Shown here in pieces: positions 1 to 15,100 of a stretch of 64,000 nucleotides of DNA (its first letter is position 1; every line of letters starts with the position of its first letter). The notes below the pieces were generated by a model, which ran no database searches, had not been told where the DNA came from, and saw only the letters and a program-made list of their open reading frames with translations. Origin of the DNA: Patiria pectinifera (lineage: Eukaryota; Echinodermata; Asteroidea; Valvatida; Asterinidae); NCBI GenBank assembly GCA_029964075.1, contig CM057149.1:17436197-17500196 (forward strand). Direction: 5' to 3'. The position numbers and the translations under genes were made by a program.

Positions 1-19
1 TAAACTTGTCCCCTCTCAG

Positions 20-143
20 TATGGGCCAGACACAAACGTCACAGCTGAGGGCCCCTCGGATTTCCACAAAGGCGAAGTGGAGGTCTTCAATGTGGATCTG
101 AATGTCTACAAGAGCGTAGCTAACCTCACTGTACGCGCAACCG
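20..143 (+). CDS. Gene 1 exon a (repeat unit 0, first part)
   Basis: Acceptor is the pyrimidine-rich tcccctctcag ending at 19 and donor is g|gtaagac at 144; phase 0 in, phase 1 out. It encodes YGPDTNVTAEGP through VRAT, with glycosylation sites NVT and NLT. The 952-bp intron that follows (144-1095) is AT-rich and shows no repeat or gene that I can recognise. Confidence 0.8.
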
Positions 144-3100
144 GTAAGACTTATAACTTTTGTAAGATTGCTATCTAAACATTGTTTTATTATATGGTTG
201 GCCCATCACCAGTGTCATTTCATATGCACAGTTCACTCATGCTGTTTAAAAGATTGTGAGAAATATGAACATCTTCATCCCTTAAAAATTCGTTAAAGAG
301 CCTTTTTTTCGTTGAAATTACAGTTAACTAAATTTTCACGGATTTTTCAACATATTAAAAAGCCAGATTAGGAGTCCGTGAAAACATCCTTAAGAAAGTC
401 CTTTGTTTACCCATGGAGGTAGACCCAGTGTACCATTATGTATAACCATTATTAACCAATTATAATTCTCAGTGGCCAGGGTCATTAAAAAAACATGAAA
501 ATACTCTTACAGGATTAGTCCTATATAAGCCCCATGTAAATGTCCCTGAAACATCTCTTAAAAGATTCTTTTCACGGAGAAATGGACTTTTAATGAAAAG
601 TTAAGGGATCAGATGTTCATATGCGACCCTCCAGCACACAACCAGTCACTTGGATACATTTTTGAAAATTTGGACTCAAGTTGGGACCCAGTGGAATGGA
701 CATGGAATTAGCATGATGCAAAGGTTTCTTCCAAAAATTAGTCAGTTGACTGATTCTTGGAAATCAGCTGTGTTTCTTTTAAATGACAGCAAGCCAGACG
801 GAATAATTTCACGGGGTGTTTAGTGGCAGTAGGATCTTTAATCCAAGTAAGCTTTTAGATAATAATTTGGCAGGTAACTTTTGGGATACAATACAAATGA
901 CAGGCCTCTAACCCGTTGGTAACAAAATAACTGATACTGTTTATTGTAACTACCCAATTAGAGTGTTTTTTCGCTCTTATGAAGTAATCATTTCTCAACC
1001 GGCACTGTTTTGACAAAGCTAGATTTGACCATCAGTTAACAGTTTTTTTAAATACTTTTTTCCCAAACCTACCGTCACTTTTTGTTTCATTGCAGCCGGG
1101 TCGACCGCCAAAGAGTACCTGTTAATCTGTGAGTTGCAGCTGTGCAATACCGGCACCGGCTTCTGTTTGGATGTCAACAAAGACTTGGCCACGTTCCAAG
1201 TAGACATGGTATCCCAGAATGCTTACGAGTCTGTCTTTGGCTTTGGGAACATCGTCAATGGAGGTAATCCTTTACGGGGAAAACAAACAAGTAACGATTT
1301 TGTGATTATCCAGGAAAAAGGTCCACTTTTGCAGTATGACTCGATCCAGAACTTAGTCAGTGGAAAAGTAACACACTGGCATAAAGTTTGCTATTTGCAG
1401 GCGCGGTTCTAAAGCCGATATTTTTTGGGGGGGGGGGCTAGCAGGGTGGATCCAGATTTTTTTTCAGGGAGGCATGCTGAAATGTAGACCGGTTATTTTC
1501 TCCGGACACTTAGGCCTCCAAAAATAAAATATTACAATAAAATCCTACAATCAGGCACACTATATTAACTAAAAGTGTACAAATGCACCCTTCTCATGAC
1601 TACTGTTCGCATGTACGTCACATTCTTACAATTTGCTAGTGCAATTTTTTTTATTATTGACTTTTTTTGGGGGGGGGGGTAAGACAACATTTTGAGGGTG
1701 CTAAAGCCCCCCCCCCCCCCAGCCCCCCGGTAAAACCGGCAATGCCTGTCTGAAACTAATATGGCTGCATAAGATAGCTCTTGATGTTTTTGGTTGGGCA
1801 AGAGTCTGGAATGCTTGACTGAAGCGGTGATCGGTTCAACTGGTATTATTGTGGCTTGAAATACAAAATCTGTGGATCAATCCACGGTCACATATCGATT
1901 CTATCACGAAGGCCCCTTTGTACAAAAAATTCACAGTGTTTACAATGAAGGGGGCGTAGAGTTGTGAGTGTTTTACAGAGTCAATGAGCCTGGATTTGTC
2001 TGTATAGACTATAATTCTGCCATCGCTATTAGGCCTACTCAGGGGGTGCAATGACTGTTCACAAATCAATTAGGTTTTGCCCTTCACCGACGTTTTTTTT
2101 TTTTTTTTTTAAATTTTTTTTTTAAACACTGTATACTGTACTCAGTGTGAAGGGCAAAACCTAATTGATTTATATCACCCCGACGCAAAATTCCATCTTA
2201 TGACTGTTCACAAGTTGCACATGCGTTCTTCATTTGAGGCGCCCTTCGGAAATTTGAAAGCCGTATTAGTTGAAGGAGTATAGTGCCCTGTACAAGAGTT
2301 GTTGCAACTGATGTTGGTTGTGAGAAGAGCATAATGCTTCCAAAATGGAAAAAAAAATGCCGACTGACAACCCAAATGTTTCCCGTTATGGCAGGTGCCG
2401 CCAACAGTACAACTGACAGCCGCATCTCAATGGATGTGGTAGCCTTTCTGAGAGACGATAGTGGATTGGCGGCTGACTCGTCGCATGAGCTGATAGCCAA
2501 TGCCAATGATGGCTACAAGGACACTACGGACAATGCGGCATTCACTGCCAAGGCCGCACGTAATTATATCACTGTAAGTGAAAAAAGGGCTCCTGGCAGC
2601 ATATTTGTGACCTAGCTGTTCTGTCAAAAGCCGACACTTCTGGGCAGGGGTTGAAATTGAGGTAGGGCCACAAAAAAAAGCTGTGGGGGTAATTTTTTTC
2701 ATTTTCTAATTTTTGCATATTTGTAATTTTGAACTTATGTCTTAAATATACTGTAAAAGTTTGAAACCCTTAATTGAACTCTAAATATAGTATTTTTGAT
2801 GATTTTTTAAAGGTACATCAGTTAAAGCAATGCCACTTGAAACAGGTCTTAAAATAGACCCCAAACTTTAACTGCCATCTTCTCCGTTTTGTACTTTTCA
2901 ACACGCTGAGCTTCAAAATAGCATAACTTTGCCCAGGAATGACCGGTTTCAAAAATTAAACCACCTTTTAAAAGGAAAATGTACATATTTTAACAATATG
3001 TTAAAATATCATTTTTGACCTCATGCCCAGAAAAGTCTGATCTTGACAAAACAGGTCACATTTTTGTTTCTACATGGGGTGAGTAACAACTTTGAAGTTA

Positions 3101-6100
3101 TTCACACCACAAGCACACTGGGGTAGTGTGGCCTACTTGTGGTTAGGGTTTATGACTCATAATCAGAGGGTCAGGGGTCCGAATCCAGCTGCTGGCCATA
3201 TGTTGTGTCCTTGGGCAAGCCGCTTCACCTCCACTTGCCTCTTTCCACCCAGGAGTAAATGGATACCAGCATTAGTTGAGGAGTAACCTTGTTATGGACA
3301 TCCCAGGGGGAAGAGAAATAATTTCAAATGTTTTTTCGTGTCAAGGAAACCAGAGAAAAAATGCCAGCTGATCATCAGTGGGCCATATACTGACTCGTGA
3401 CAGACTTTCTTTACACCCTGCATGTAATGGTCCCTCTTTTTAATTTTTGTTTTGTTTTAATTTCCAGCCGGGCAAAGTCTTGACCATAAGCGCCATCGCA
3501 AATACCACCAGTGGCACTCAGATCATCCCGGGGGAATGTGCCGTGGTCCGTGTGTCTATTGCGATGACCTTCTCTACCTCAGTTGCTCCTGTGTCAATCA
3601 TGCTAGCTCCGCAGGCCACCGGCACGGACTTTCAGATCAACGCAGTTCGTATCAACCACGTTGGCAATGACATCAGCTGTCTGCTACAGCGAAGAGATGA
3701 TATCGAAGACACTGTCATCTATGCAACAGGGTAGGCCTACAAATTGCATTTTCCGTCTGAATTTTTTTTATAGAATTTTTTGTACCCAAAGAGCATGGAC
3801 TGGTCTCCTACGAATTGACCTATCGCGGTAGAATTGCGTTAGAATCGCATCAACGCAACTTGTGACATATTGTCCAATTACATGATAGGCAAATGGACGC
3901 AGAACGCGCAACATCTGAGACAAACAAAAGTTAATATACAAAAATTCCATTAGGTTGTCTTAGGGGTAGTGGCTAACTCGATCGCTAACTGTGATAGGTC
4001 AATTGCCTTAAGGGTTTAACTAGAATTTGAGTGCGTTCAATTACTTCCCCCAGCTTACTCGCGCCTGGCTCCTCGCGTGATGACAGACATGCGCAGTGGA
4101 GCTAACTAAAGAAACGGTTTCGGGTAAAGTTTCGTGCAAGAAGAGCTGGAAAGTTGAACTTTGACATGACACAACTGCATCCGAATCAACTGTCTAGAGC
4201 TATAGGTCTAGGTCCACGCCCATTGAAAATACGCGGGGACACCCTGACAATAGACCCGTAGCCGTAGCTCTGGAAGCCCGGTTCGGACACGGCCTGAGGC
4301 ACCCGCCGGACGTCACGTTGGCAGCCATGTTTATTGCATGGCCTTATGGAATACTTACCCAAGTAACCGGCTCGGCGAGTCGTTTACGTGAACTAGGCTT
4401 GCGAGTAAGCGTGAGAAGTCACGTGAGAGGTAAATCGAACGCTGTCGGGCTTGCAAGAGTATAAGCGCGGGGGAAGTAATCGAACGCACTGGCTCAGTCA
4501 AAGATAAACATCGAGAATCACGGTATAAAATGGGCCCAGGCTTTTACTAGAAGGGAAAATCACCTCAGTTGGCACTCATTCTATCCTTTGCCATGCAGAC
4601 CGTCTGCCACAATCAACCTCGGAGGGATAGCCAACACGGGCGGTGACGCCACTGCCGACGGGGTGAACAACGTCATCGGCGTGGACTTTGTGGTCAAGTC
4701 AGCGGTGACTGATCCCGGGTCAGACAGCAGCACGAAAACGCTTGAAGTGACAGTGAATTACGCTGGTCAAACACCGTGGACTCAATCACTGACTGTGACC
4801 ACAGTGACCAACCCAAGCTCTATCACCTATCCGGCAGTGCCAGAAGTGAGTTGAATTCCGGTGTTTCTTTTTTTTTTCTCTTTTTTTTCTCTTAATTTTC
4901 CTTTTTTGATATGAACAACTATTCATAGCAAAGTCTGAGGATCTTACCGTGTGAAAATTATTATGGTGAAGATATATGTGAACCTAGCTGGAGTTACCCA
5001 GCCCTGAGTTTTATCATTGGGTTGTCATCTAGGGCTGGAGCTAGTGTTTCACGTAACCGAGCAGCGTAGGGCAGGTCCCCCCAAAAAACTGTTTCATGCA
5101 CTATCGGTTGCGGTTCCAGTACCGCAGCTGTGATGCGAGTGGTAAACCTCATATGAGTGCATGAAACAGTCATCGGGTGTTACGCTTCCGCGTGACGTCA
5201 TGCGCCAACAGCCAACAGCCAGCCGGCAAAAACGACTAGTTGACAGCCTGGTAACCGACCGCCATTTTTTTGTGCACAAACCAATTGCGGTCCTGGCCAT
5301 GCCTGCAAGGTTGTCAGGTTAGCGGTTATTCCTCCTTTTTTCACTGCAATTGTAGGCTGAATCTTCATCGTGGATCGTTTTTTACTTCAAGGACCTGTGT
5401 AATGGTTATTCCAGGCAATTTTTTTTGGGACCTGCCTACGCTGCTCGGTTACGTGAAAAACTAGTTCCAGCCCTAGATGACAACCCAATGATAAAACTCA
5501 GGGCTGGGTATCTCCAGCTAATGTGAACTCTCAGACAAAAACAGCCTGTAAATTTTAGAACCAAGTACACTTTTTTCACAGACTGGACTCTGCTAGAGGG
5601 GATGATGGGGGATATTTTTTTTTTGGGGGGGGGGATTCCTGTCAGCAAAAATATGTGTCTGTCCATGTATGTATTGATATATAAATCCACCCATTGTCAA
5701 TAAGTGTCCAAGATCATCCACTTCTGTGAACAGCCCGCAAAATTAGTCAGATGGTGTCAAGCCAACCCCCACCTTTTTGATTTTGTGGCGGCCAGATGTG
5801 ATTGGAAAATAGTAATCCCTGGCTATTTTGAATATGGGGGCATATTGTCACATAGTACACCCCCTATTAAAATGGTTTGGCAACATCCATGTTAAAAACG
5901 GATTGATCTTCACCTAGCCCCATAAATGCGGCCAATTTACTGAAAAGATCATGCGCGGATTGTTTCTGCTGTCAGTCACGTAGACTTGAGTCAAGGTGCA
6001 CATGTAACTTGGACACGAAAATAGACCATGCGAATACAGTGGTGGCGCATGGAGCCAGCGATTGAGCTTGGCCACTCGCGTGGTCTTTTTTCGGGTTACC

Positions 6101-9100
6101 ACATGTGGCTTGACTCAACTCTACGTGACTGACAACAAAAATGATCCAGCATGCGAGTGATCTTTTCAATGTTGGAATTTAGATACGCAAACAAGTGAAA
6201 ACGTACCTGGAAACAGAATTGTAACGAGTCACTGATGTTTGTGACTCGAGTCAAGTCGAGTCATTTTAAAGAAGTGACTCGAGTCAAGTCGAGTCATTTT
6301 AAAGAAGTGACTCGAGTCGAGTCATTTTAAAGAAGTGACTCGAGTTGAGTCGAGTCATTTTAAAGAAGTGACTCGAGTCTAAGTCGAGTCATTAGGTCCA
6401 AAGGTCGAGTCGAGTCAAATATTGAGCTCGAGTCAATTCGAGTCACGAATATTTGAACACTATATACCAAATTTATAAAAGGAGGCCATAAGTTTAGCCA
6501 GCGTTCAAATCAAGGAGCTTTATAAAAATCGCCTATAGCCAATGATAAAACAGTGAATAAGAAATGTGTTTAAAAATCTGGTTCCTGGATAGTATTTTGT
6601 GCGGTCTAGAACCATGAGGTGGGAGTCTGTGACACGTTGTATATTTATACATGACTAATTCGCAAAGCAAGGGTAAATAAATTTTGCACCGTAAGTCATT
6701 GCAAATACTTTTCGCAAAGTTGTGCTTTTATTTTTGAGACTCGAGTCTTATTAGCCTTCGCTCGAGTCAAGTCGAGTCTTCTGATGAGGGACTCGAGTCG
6801 AGTCAAATCATTTGCTCGCAGTGACTCGAGTCGAGTCGAGTCATTTATGCTTAGGGACTCGAGTCGAGTTGAGTCACCAAAAAATGTGACTCGAGTCGGA
6901 CTCGAGTCGAGTCATTGACTCGAGTCATTACAACTCTGCCTGGAAATTACATGAAAATAGACACCTGAGAAAGGCCTGACTTTTTTTCTATCGCTATAAA
7001 GAAGGTGAGTGTGCTTCTAAAGTGTAAATAAACTACAAACAAAGTCTAAATGTAAAAATATTTTCGGGTACATGTTCCAAGTGTGGCACCCTTATGTTTA
7101 CGGAGGTAGTCCAGTAAATTGGCCACATTTATGGGGCTAATCTTAACCATGTGCACCATATACGCCTCAATTCAAGAATGCATTAAACATGTACATGAAA
7201 ACTACTCTAAAATGGCACCACCTGGAGTGATGGCGACTTTTAGTATAGTCTACGGTACCACCAAAGTGTACACCTTCTGTGGTCCTTTCTCTGTGATTGC
7301 ACCACGACTGATTTTATTTCCATTCTGCCAGGCTGACCCCAATCCTTTCACCAGCACCCTGGAGCTCCTGGACCCTGCCGACCCTGCCACCATTGCCCCT
7401 GGTGAGGTTGTGGTGCTAGCCATCCGGCCGGTCATTGTGCGCGGTACCCAGTATCGGTACGTAGCCACTGGTCTGGCCAACACCACCGGAGTGACCATTG
7501 TGGACATGAGGGTGCAGTCCGTGGGCAGTCATGTTGCGGGTGGTCTCTTCGTGGATCCCGTCGCTGTCTACTACCCTTCGGTCGGACCGGCGGACTCAGC
7601 CGAGTTAGACTTGGGAATGATCTATAATTATGGTATGTAGATCTCTAGAAGTTACTTCATATTACTCAATGAGAAATATTCAATTTCACTTCCACAATAT
7701 GAGGTTGATCTACTCCACTTGCTCGGACTGCGGCACAAACACAAACACATGCCAAACACTTGCTCGGACAGCGGCACAGACACAAACACATGCCATTACA
7801 TTGGTTACCAGTTAAGACAACGCATCAACTTCAAAACAGCAGTTTCCATGCACAAAGCAGTTCATAACATTAATGCCGCAGTACATAATGGGATCACTCA
7901 ACCTTAATGCACCCAGCCGTAGTGGCCTCCGCTCCAGTATCAACCTAAGAGTTCCACGCACATTCAAAAAGGCAGGGGACAGAACCTTCACAGTGTCTGG
8001 TCCCCGGTGTTGGAATTCCTTATCACAGAACATCCGTAATATATCAGTTCTCTTGACAACTTTAAGGGTATAGATTGAAAACTGATCTGTTCTCTCCACA
8101 AAATGTGTAACTTAATCTTCTGGAGTTGTCCTTAGTCGCGCATTGAAACTTGCGAAAATGCGCGCTATAAATCTTGTTATTATTATTATTATTATTGAAC
8201 CTGCGACCTCCGGATTGCAGTTCCTGTGCTCGCTGCCAACTGATAGTGTTGAAGACATCTTTTCAGTAACAATTATGACCGTCAGTCCCAAGTCACTTTA
8301 CAATGGACTTGTGACTGCACCCGATTTCACGAAGTGCTGTGACTATCGCAACTCAAGTTACGACGTGTAACACATCGCAACTCGCGACGCGTCGCGTCAT
8401 CCATTTCACGAAAGTTGAGATGGGTTGAACGCGTTGTAAGCTCCTTGACAACGGCTTAAAACACGTCGCAAGTTACAACGTGTCTAGTGGTCATCGCAAA
8501 ATACGAAGAGTCCCTTTCTAAGCCAGTTTGATGCCATAAACATCACAAAAACGAGATTATAATACCGAGGCAATGTGTGTAAAGTTCTAAATAGAAAATT
8601 CATTGAATAATTATGAATTAGACTGGAATATTGCAGTTGAAATTTCAAAGTAGCTATACAGTCCACTGAGAGCTTGTTTTCCTTCAAAATTGCATCGCAC
8701 GGCCACCATTTTGTTTTACGTTTTAACAAGTTTCCAGCTGAAATCCGACGACTCTTTGTTGAATATCAGACGACTATTTACTGTACGCTGACTATAAACA
8801 TAAAACAGTCACCGAGTTGTGCTATAAATACACCTACGACGCGTCGCACTTACGACGTGTTTCGTGAAATGGATCGTAGAGATACGATGCGTCGCATCGC
8901 TGCGATGCATCGTAAGTTACGAAGAGTTTGGTGAAATCGGGTGATGACTAGCGATTGCATGCCCTGTCATTGACTGAATGCATTGATGACAACCCAGTTA
9001 ATCTTACTCTTCCAGCCCGTCCTGGTAACTCAACTGACGAGGATGGCCTAATGATCCAGCTCATCGTTCAGGTCACGGAGGAGGTGCCAGACTCAATTGT

Positions 9101-12100
9101 CCCAATAGGTGTGGCCCTAATGGCCGGTTCAAACCGTCTGTGGGTCGCTGAGGGAAATGTCACCGTCAGTACCAGTGCAGCCGCGGTAAGACATGGTTTC
9201 ACCGTTAATTAAGTTAATGTATTATACATATTTTGTTGGACGTAATTCCGGCCCCACCTCCAAACAAAAATGTATGCGAATGGACATGCTCATTGTTAGC
9301 ATTGAGGCCATGCAATTTACACGTACAAGCCCTTGTCGCGTGACAATGAAGTGTGTCTTTCAATTGTTGTATTTACATTAATAGCGGTCTTTGAGCATAA
9401 AATGGAGGGGGGAGGAGTTTTTGAGTTGACCAAATGGAGCGAAGAACGCATTCTTTTTCGGTCTAAAATATTTCAACAAAGTAGGAATATACTAGTGTTG
9501 TGCATCTGGTCCGGTTGACCGGGCCAAACCGACCTGAAACATTATAGATATACACCGAATCCGAACCGAAACTGATCTGAACTCCCTAAACCGACCCGAC
9601 CCAAAACAAATTCAAAGAAAACCGACCCGAACCGACCCGAAACCGAACCGACCTGAAAAACCTGAATATCTGGCTTGGGCAACTGGGTCCACTTTGACTC
9701 TGCAGTAAATATTGCACCGTGTGAATTTCCAAACTGTTTGTTTTTGGGGGTTTATTTCAGTGTATATCGGGTTTTTCCAACCGACCCAACCCGACCCAAA
9801 AATCGCAAACGCAAAACCGACCGGACCTGACTGAAATGATGAACAAACCAACCTGACCCGACCTGAAGTTGGGGTCAGCCTGGTTTCAGTTCCGGGTCGG
9901 GTTTGCACAACACTAGAATACACTAACTACGAAGTAGTAGTTGGTTCAGAAATTTGCGTGAATTGGATTTGATTTCCTACTTGAGATTTGGGAAATCACC
10001 AGTTGTTTATCTATAGGTTTTGGGACCAGGGAAAAAACATATTATAGAATGGGGCAGTAGGCCTATTTCTCAAAAAAAAAGTTCGCCGACTGGCAAAATA
10101 TTTGTTACCAGTTGGTGATGAAGTAGTTTTAATTCTCAACAATATAAAATATCACAAAATGTTGTCACCCACTAGATACATGTACGACTGCACTCTCAGA
10201 TTGGACTAGGAAACTTCACTTGACAAGGCATTGATAGATAACTGGATTTTGTAAGATGATAAACACATACCGTACACCAGCCGTCATGTAAAACAGACTC
10301 TGTTTTTATGTTAATTCTCCGTATAAAGGAACCTGTCCTTCCCAACAACACCCTGGCCACGGCCCCAACCTACTCAACCGAAGTCACGCCCGGATCGGAG
10401 ACTATTCTCGTGCACACGCTTGTCATAGCGGCCGGCACGTCATCCAAGTACGTGGTGAATTACACCACGACGGTACCCTGGTTACAGGTCACCAACGTCA
10501 ACCTGACGTCTGTCGGACTGAACCTAGCTTGCACTAAGGAGGGCCTACCCACTCCAGTTTCTGGGTAATTTATCTTCATTAAAGTGTTTCGTACTTAAAA
10601 GTTTGGCTGCATCTAAATGTGTAAATGTGATGCGATCGAGCTAAATTTTTATTTGGAGATTCAGGCCAAAATAGGGCCACTTCATCACATCACTCCATCA
10701 CATCCCTTGGTGTTCCCACTTCCATAATTGTTTTACTAACGATGGTATCCGCATGGGGTTTTCGCAGCAGTAATGCTGAGACTGTGCTCTTTTCAAATCT
10801 GTAATAAAAAAAATTGACCAGGGTCGACAAACGACTTATTTAGCTTGGTACTTGGTACTTGGTTGGTTCTTCTCCTAAGGACTTCCACAAGGGAGTATAA
10901 CTAGGAGGCCAGAAACACCGGGGCAAACCCCTTCTCTTAGCGATAAGTGTTACTTGGTTCTTTTACGTGCGTTAGGCCTTATACAACACACGGGACCTCC
11001 GGCTTAACGTCCCATCCAAGTGTCCGGGCCCGGGCTCGAACCCACGTCACTGTTGCCTCTGAAACACCAGAGCATGAGTCCGGTGCTCTTAACCGCTAGG
11101 CCATGACACTCCAGATGTAGCTTTATCGCATCACAAATGTCTAGGTTTTTTTGCACTTGCTGACAAAACTCTGACCATCCGTTTTGGACACAACCTTGTT
11201 ATGTTTTCATTTCTACTTCTAATGTGTGCAGCTTGTAGAGTAGATCACTTTGCAGCTGTCCAAGAAAGTAACTGGCCAAATTATTGTTAAAAAGCTTCCT
11301 TTTGGTTTAAAGATAGTAATAAACTCCCTGTGAAAATTGTCCTTCTGGGATGCTGTCGCAAGAAAGAAGGTCATTTCCAAAGATGAGTCATTAGTGACAC
11401 ATTTTTGGAAAATTGGGCAAATCCATGAATGGGTGCAAGCAAGCATTGACACAACGCACACGCGGGCGCGGTTCGGTTTAGTGTTGGGTTTCAAGTATCA
11501 GGCGCTGTGGTCCAATGGTTACAGTGTTCGTGGGTTGGAACCCGGCATGACGTTCCGGGAACATGGTGTTTGTGTTCTTGGGCAACACACTTTACTACAA
11601 TTGCCTCTCTCAACCCAGGAGTATAAATGGGTACCTGTGAAGGTAGAGACCAAATTGCGCTGATCTCGAGCTGCTGCAGAAGAAATGGTCTCATTTCTGA
11701 TAAACAGGGATAATAAAAGCGTTTTGAAACTTTGTCATTTTCAGTCACACTTTTTGGGCAACTTGAAAAGAAAAAATTCTCATTATCATAAAATTTCATA
11801 CTCTCAGGAGTTCCGATGCTGGAACGTACACCTTAGTGGACCTGGGCTATGTCTGCAATGTTCCTATTGGCAACGAAACGGATGAAAACAGTAAGGTAAG
11901 ACCAAAATTGTCTTTTGCAATCTACCCTGCTAAGAACATCTTGCATCAAGTCTAGATGATACAGAATGGTGCCAAAAAAACAAGAAAAAGAAAAAAAGGG
12001 AAACCCAATTTTGACAGCAATTTTCACCTATACTTGTGGAGCATTTTGCAAAAATTAAATTTAATGGTATTAAAATATTGATCTTTAAACATAAGTGACG

Positions 12101-15100
12101 ACATTATGATTGCAAATACATAAAATTGTCTCTGAGATATGGTAGTTTAAAAATGTCATGTGCCAAACAAGTTTGTCCACGGACGGCTTTATTCCATCCG
12201 CTTGACTGAGCTTCCTGAACTTGATTTGAAGAAAAAAAAAACACTACACTAGATGTTCACATGGACAACAATGATTTTGGTGACTTTTTGCATTCAAATT
12301 GGCATAATAACACTATTCTTGCGATTTTTGTAAAGATTTTTTCACTACGTATGGTTGAAGAGTTAAAATTCACTACCTTATAAGAAAAAAATAAAAATTA
12401 AAATAAGTGAAGTCAAACGTGTCTTTGTTTTCTTTTTGCACCACACAGTATAATGCATTTCTGGTCGTGAAAATTGCAATGCCAGCGGCTCTCTTCTTTT
12501 TTTGTTACGAACTGTTTTTGTTGTTGTCGTTGAGTCCGTTTTCGTTGAATCCGTTGTGAATCATGAACATTTTCACAAGTTAGCGACATCCCAGTTTTTG
12601 AATTTAAAATGTCCAACAGAGAATTGCTGATCTTTTAACCCAGTGACTGACTGAGGTCCAACTTACAAGGGGGTAGTTGATCACGCCTCATTTCTTGGAG
12701 GGGGTATTTGTACCTTGTTCTTGCCGTCCCAAAATTCTGACAAAGGGGGCAGGGGGGGAGGGTTGAGTTTGAGCCTGTGTAACCACCTATTGCCCCCCAA
12801 TAATGACGTCACAGGTTTAACCCAGTAAAGAGAAGTGAAATATTGCGGGTCAAAAAAAACATTTGCAGTGGCGTGAACTTTAATTTAAAGAGGTTGTGGA
12901 ATGCTCAAAGACATTTCCGTCATTTTTCGGGTATATGTAGCCTAAGGTGTGATGAAATAAAAAACTCATAAAATGAGTACAAAAGGTACTTTTGAGAGCT
13001 GTTTTTGAAGTCCTGTCATGCCTGTTTCGATCCGAACGTGCAATTTGTGTAAAAGTCGTCGTTGCGGGCAGCAGACAAAACACAGTAAATCGTGACGTAA
13101 TAAACAGGACTCTCGATGCAGAGTAGCATAAACGAGTCCTGTTTATTACGTCACGATTTACTGTGTTTTGTTTGCTGCCCGCAACGATGACTTTTACACA
13201 AATTGCACGTTCGGGTCGAAACAGGACCTGAAATATAGCTCTCAAAAGTACCCTTTGTACTCATTTCATGACAGAAACAATAGTCGTTTTTATTTCATCA
13301 CACCTTAGGCTACATATACCCAAAAAATGACGGAAATGTCTTCGAGCATTCCACAACCTCTTTAAGGCTCAAGAGATGTCATCCACATAACACGTGCTGC
13401 ATGCCACAAATGCATGGGCCTAGAACTGGCCTGTACGGATCAGTTTAATAACCCTTTAACCGATCGTCGTCTCTATTGTTTCTTTGATAGCTGGAGATCA
13501 CGTTGACAGTGAACACCCTGAACACCAGCGACGTGGAGATTGGATTGACCACTCTCGTGGAGGCTCACTTGGAAGTTTCCAATGCATTTGGTGTCACGAA
13601 AACGGATAAGGAGGATATAATATTCTACGTGGAATTACCAAAGGTGCATGTTCTTTGATTGAATACTATAGGATTGAATCTTCATTATTTTATGAACGGG
13701 TGTCTTTCTGGCCTCTGAATGCGTTGTTTGTCTTGCGTTAATCGTGCTTAACTTATGCTGGGTTTGACATATGTCTAGCGTCTTGACTTACATGATTTCA
13801 GATGAATATTCATTTATGCGCCCAGCAAAATGCATAATGCATTACGTTTCCATAGAGAGGGCCAATGATAGCTCACCGTACCACTGAGGGAGCATCAATT
13901 ATTAGAGAGGGGATATCTTTCTCTATAGTTCAGTGTATGTTTCTCTTTTTTTGAGAGATTCTCATTTGAACATTGAACTCACCGGTATAATTATAGTAAA
14001 ATAAGAAAATATTAAAAATGTCAACTATTGTTTCCAAATAAGAAAAAATTAAATGACGGAATACCAATCATACGGCTCAGCAAGTAGCTTTTGACCCCTT
14101 GAAGGATGGGACTGGCTCATTCTGTATTCCATTGACCACGCACAGAACACAACGTAAGCGAGTGTGCACAAGACGATATGTAACATGAATATTCAGATTC
14201 TCCGGAATCTTAACCAATCAGACTGCCCCATCCAATTCTGGTAGCATTTTACCGTATGTTGTGTACAAAGCCGAGAACAGTTTATTCAATTTGAAAAACC
14301 GGGAGCCAAGGATGATGTTCGGTATAGCCGAATGCTCAGTATAGCGGTGTTCGGTATAGCGGCGTTCCACTGTACTTGGAATCGACGTACATGCATATTG
14401 GGGCCGAGGATGCACAAAAACTGTCCCCACATGTAAGTGCAGTACCACACACTACACGTATGCCGAAGTTCCGTTTTTTTCCTTGGAATAAGCAAATTGC
14501 TTCAATTTTTTGTTGAAACTCAAAATATATTTTCTGTGATAACGGCCCGTTTCTTGTCAATCACAAAAACTAATGTAACAAATTTTTGACTAAAAGAGCC
14601 TGAATTTTTCAAGGCATCCTAAAATATAGACTTAAAATACTTTTGCTTCAAAAGATGTGGTTTGAAAAATCTAACGTAAAATAATGGAGCAGAATCAATG
14701 ATGTTATTAAAAAAATTAGAGACTCTTACTTTAATACTTCTCTTTGACAAAGTTTTGATACTTTATCTCTTGGGAACAGTCTACTTTCAAACTCTGCTGT
14801 CCTGAGTCGGCCTACTTTATGCGCCCTGGTGAAATAGAGCGCTGCAACATCACCATGACGATCCTAGACAACTCACTTAGCTTCATTATGGAACTGGACA
14901 CGCCCTTCAACGGCACGGCAACCATGACGCTGAATAACGTGGAGGTCGGCATGGGTGGAATCAACGTACAGTTCAACGTGCCCGAGGTCGTGTTCGAGTC
15001 AAGTGGGAACACCTCGCAGAATAACATTGCTAAGCTGGATTTCGGGAGGATTGTCAACACAGGTATTAATTGCGTCCGTGCACAATTAAAGCTATAGTCC

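Noticed and set aside
1429..1720. Poly-G and poly-C tracts as a regulatory or replication feature
   Set aside because: Simple homopolymer runs in an intron with no further structure.
3120..3190. tRNA-Met-like gene
   Set aside because: The acceptor stem does not pair, and the sequence continues into a dispersed SINE body found elsewhere.
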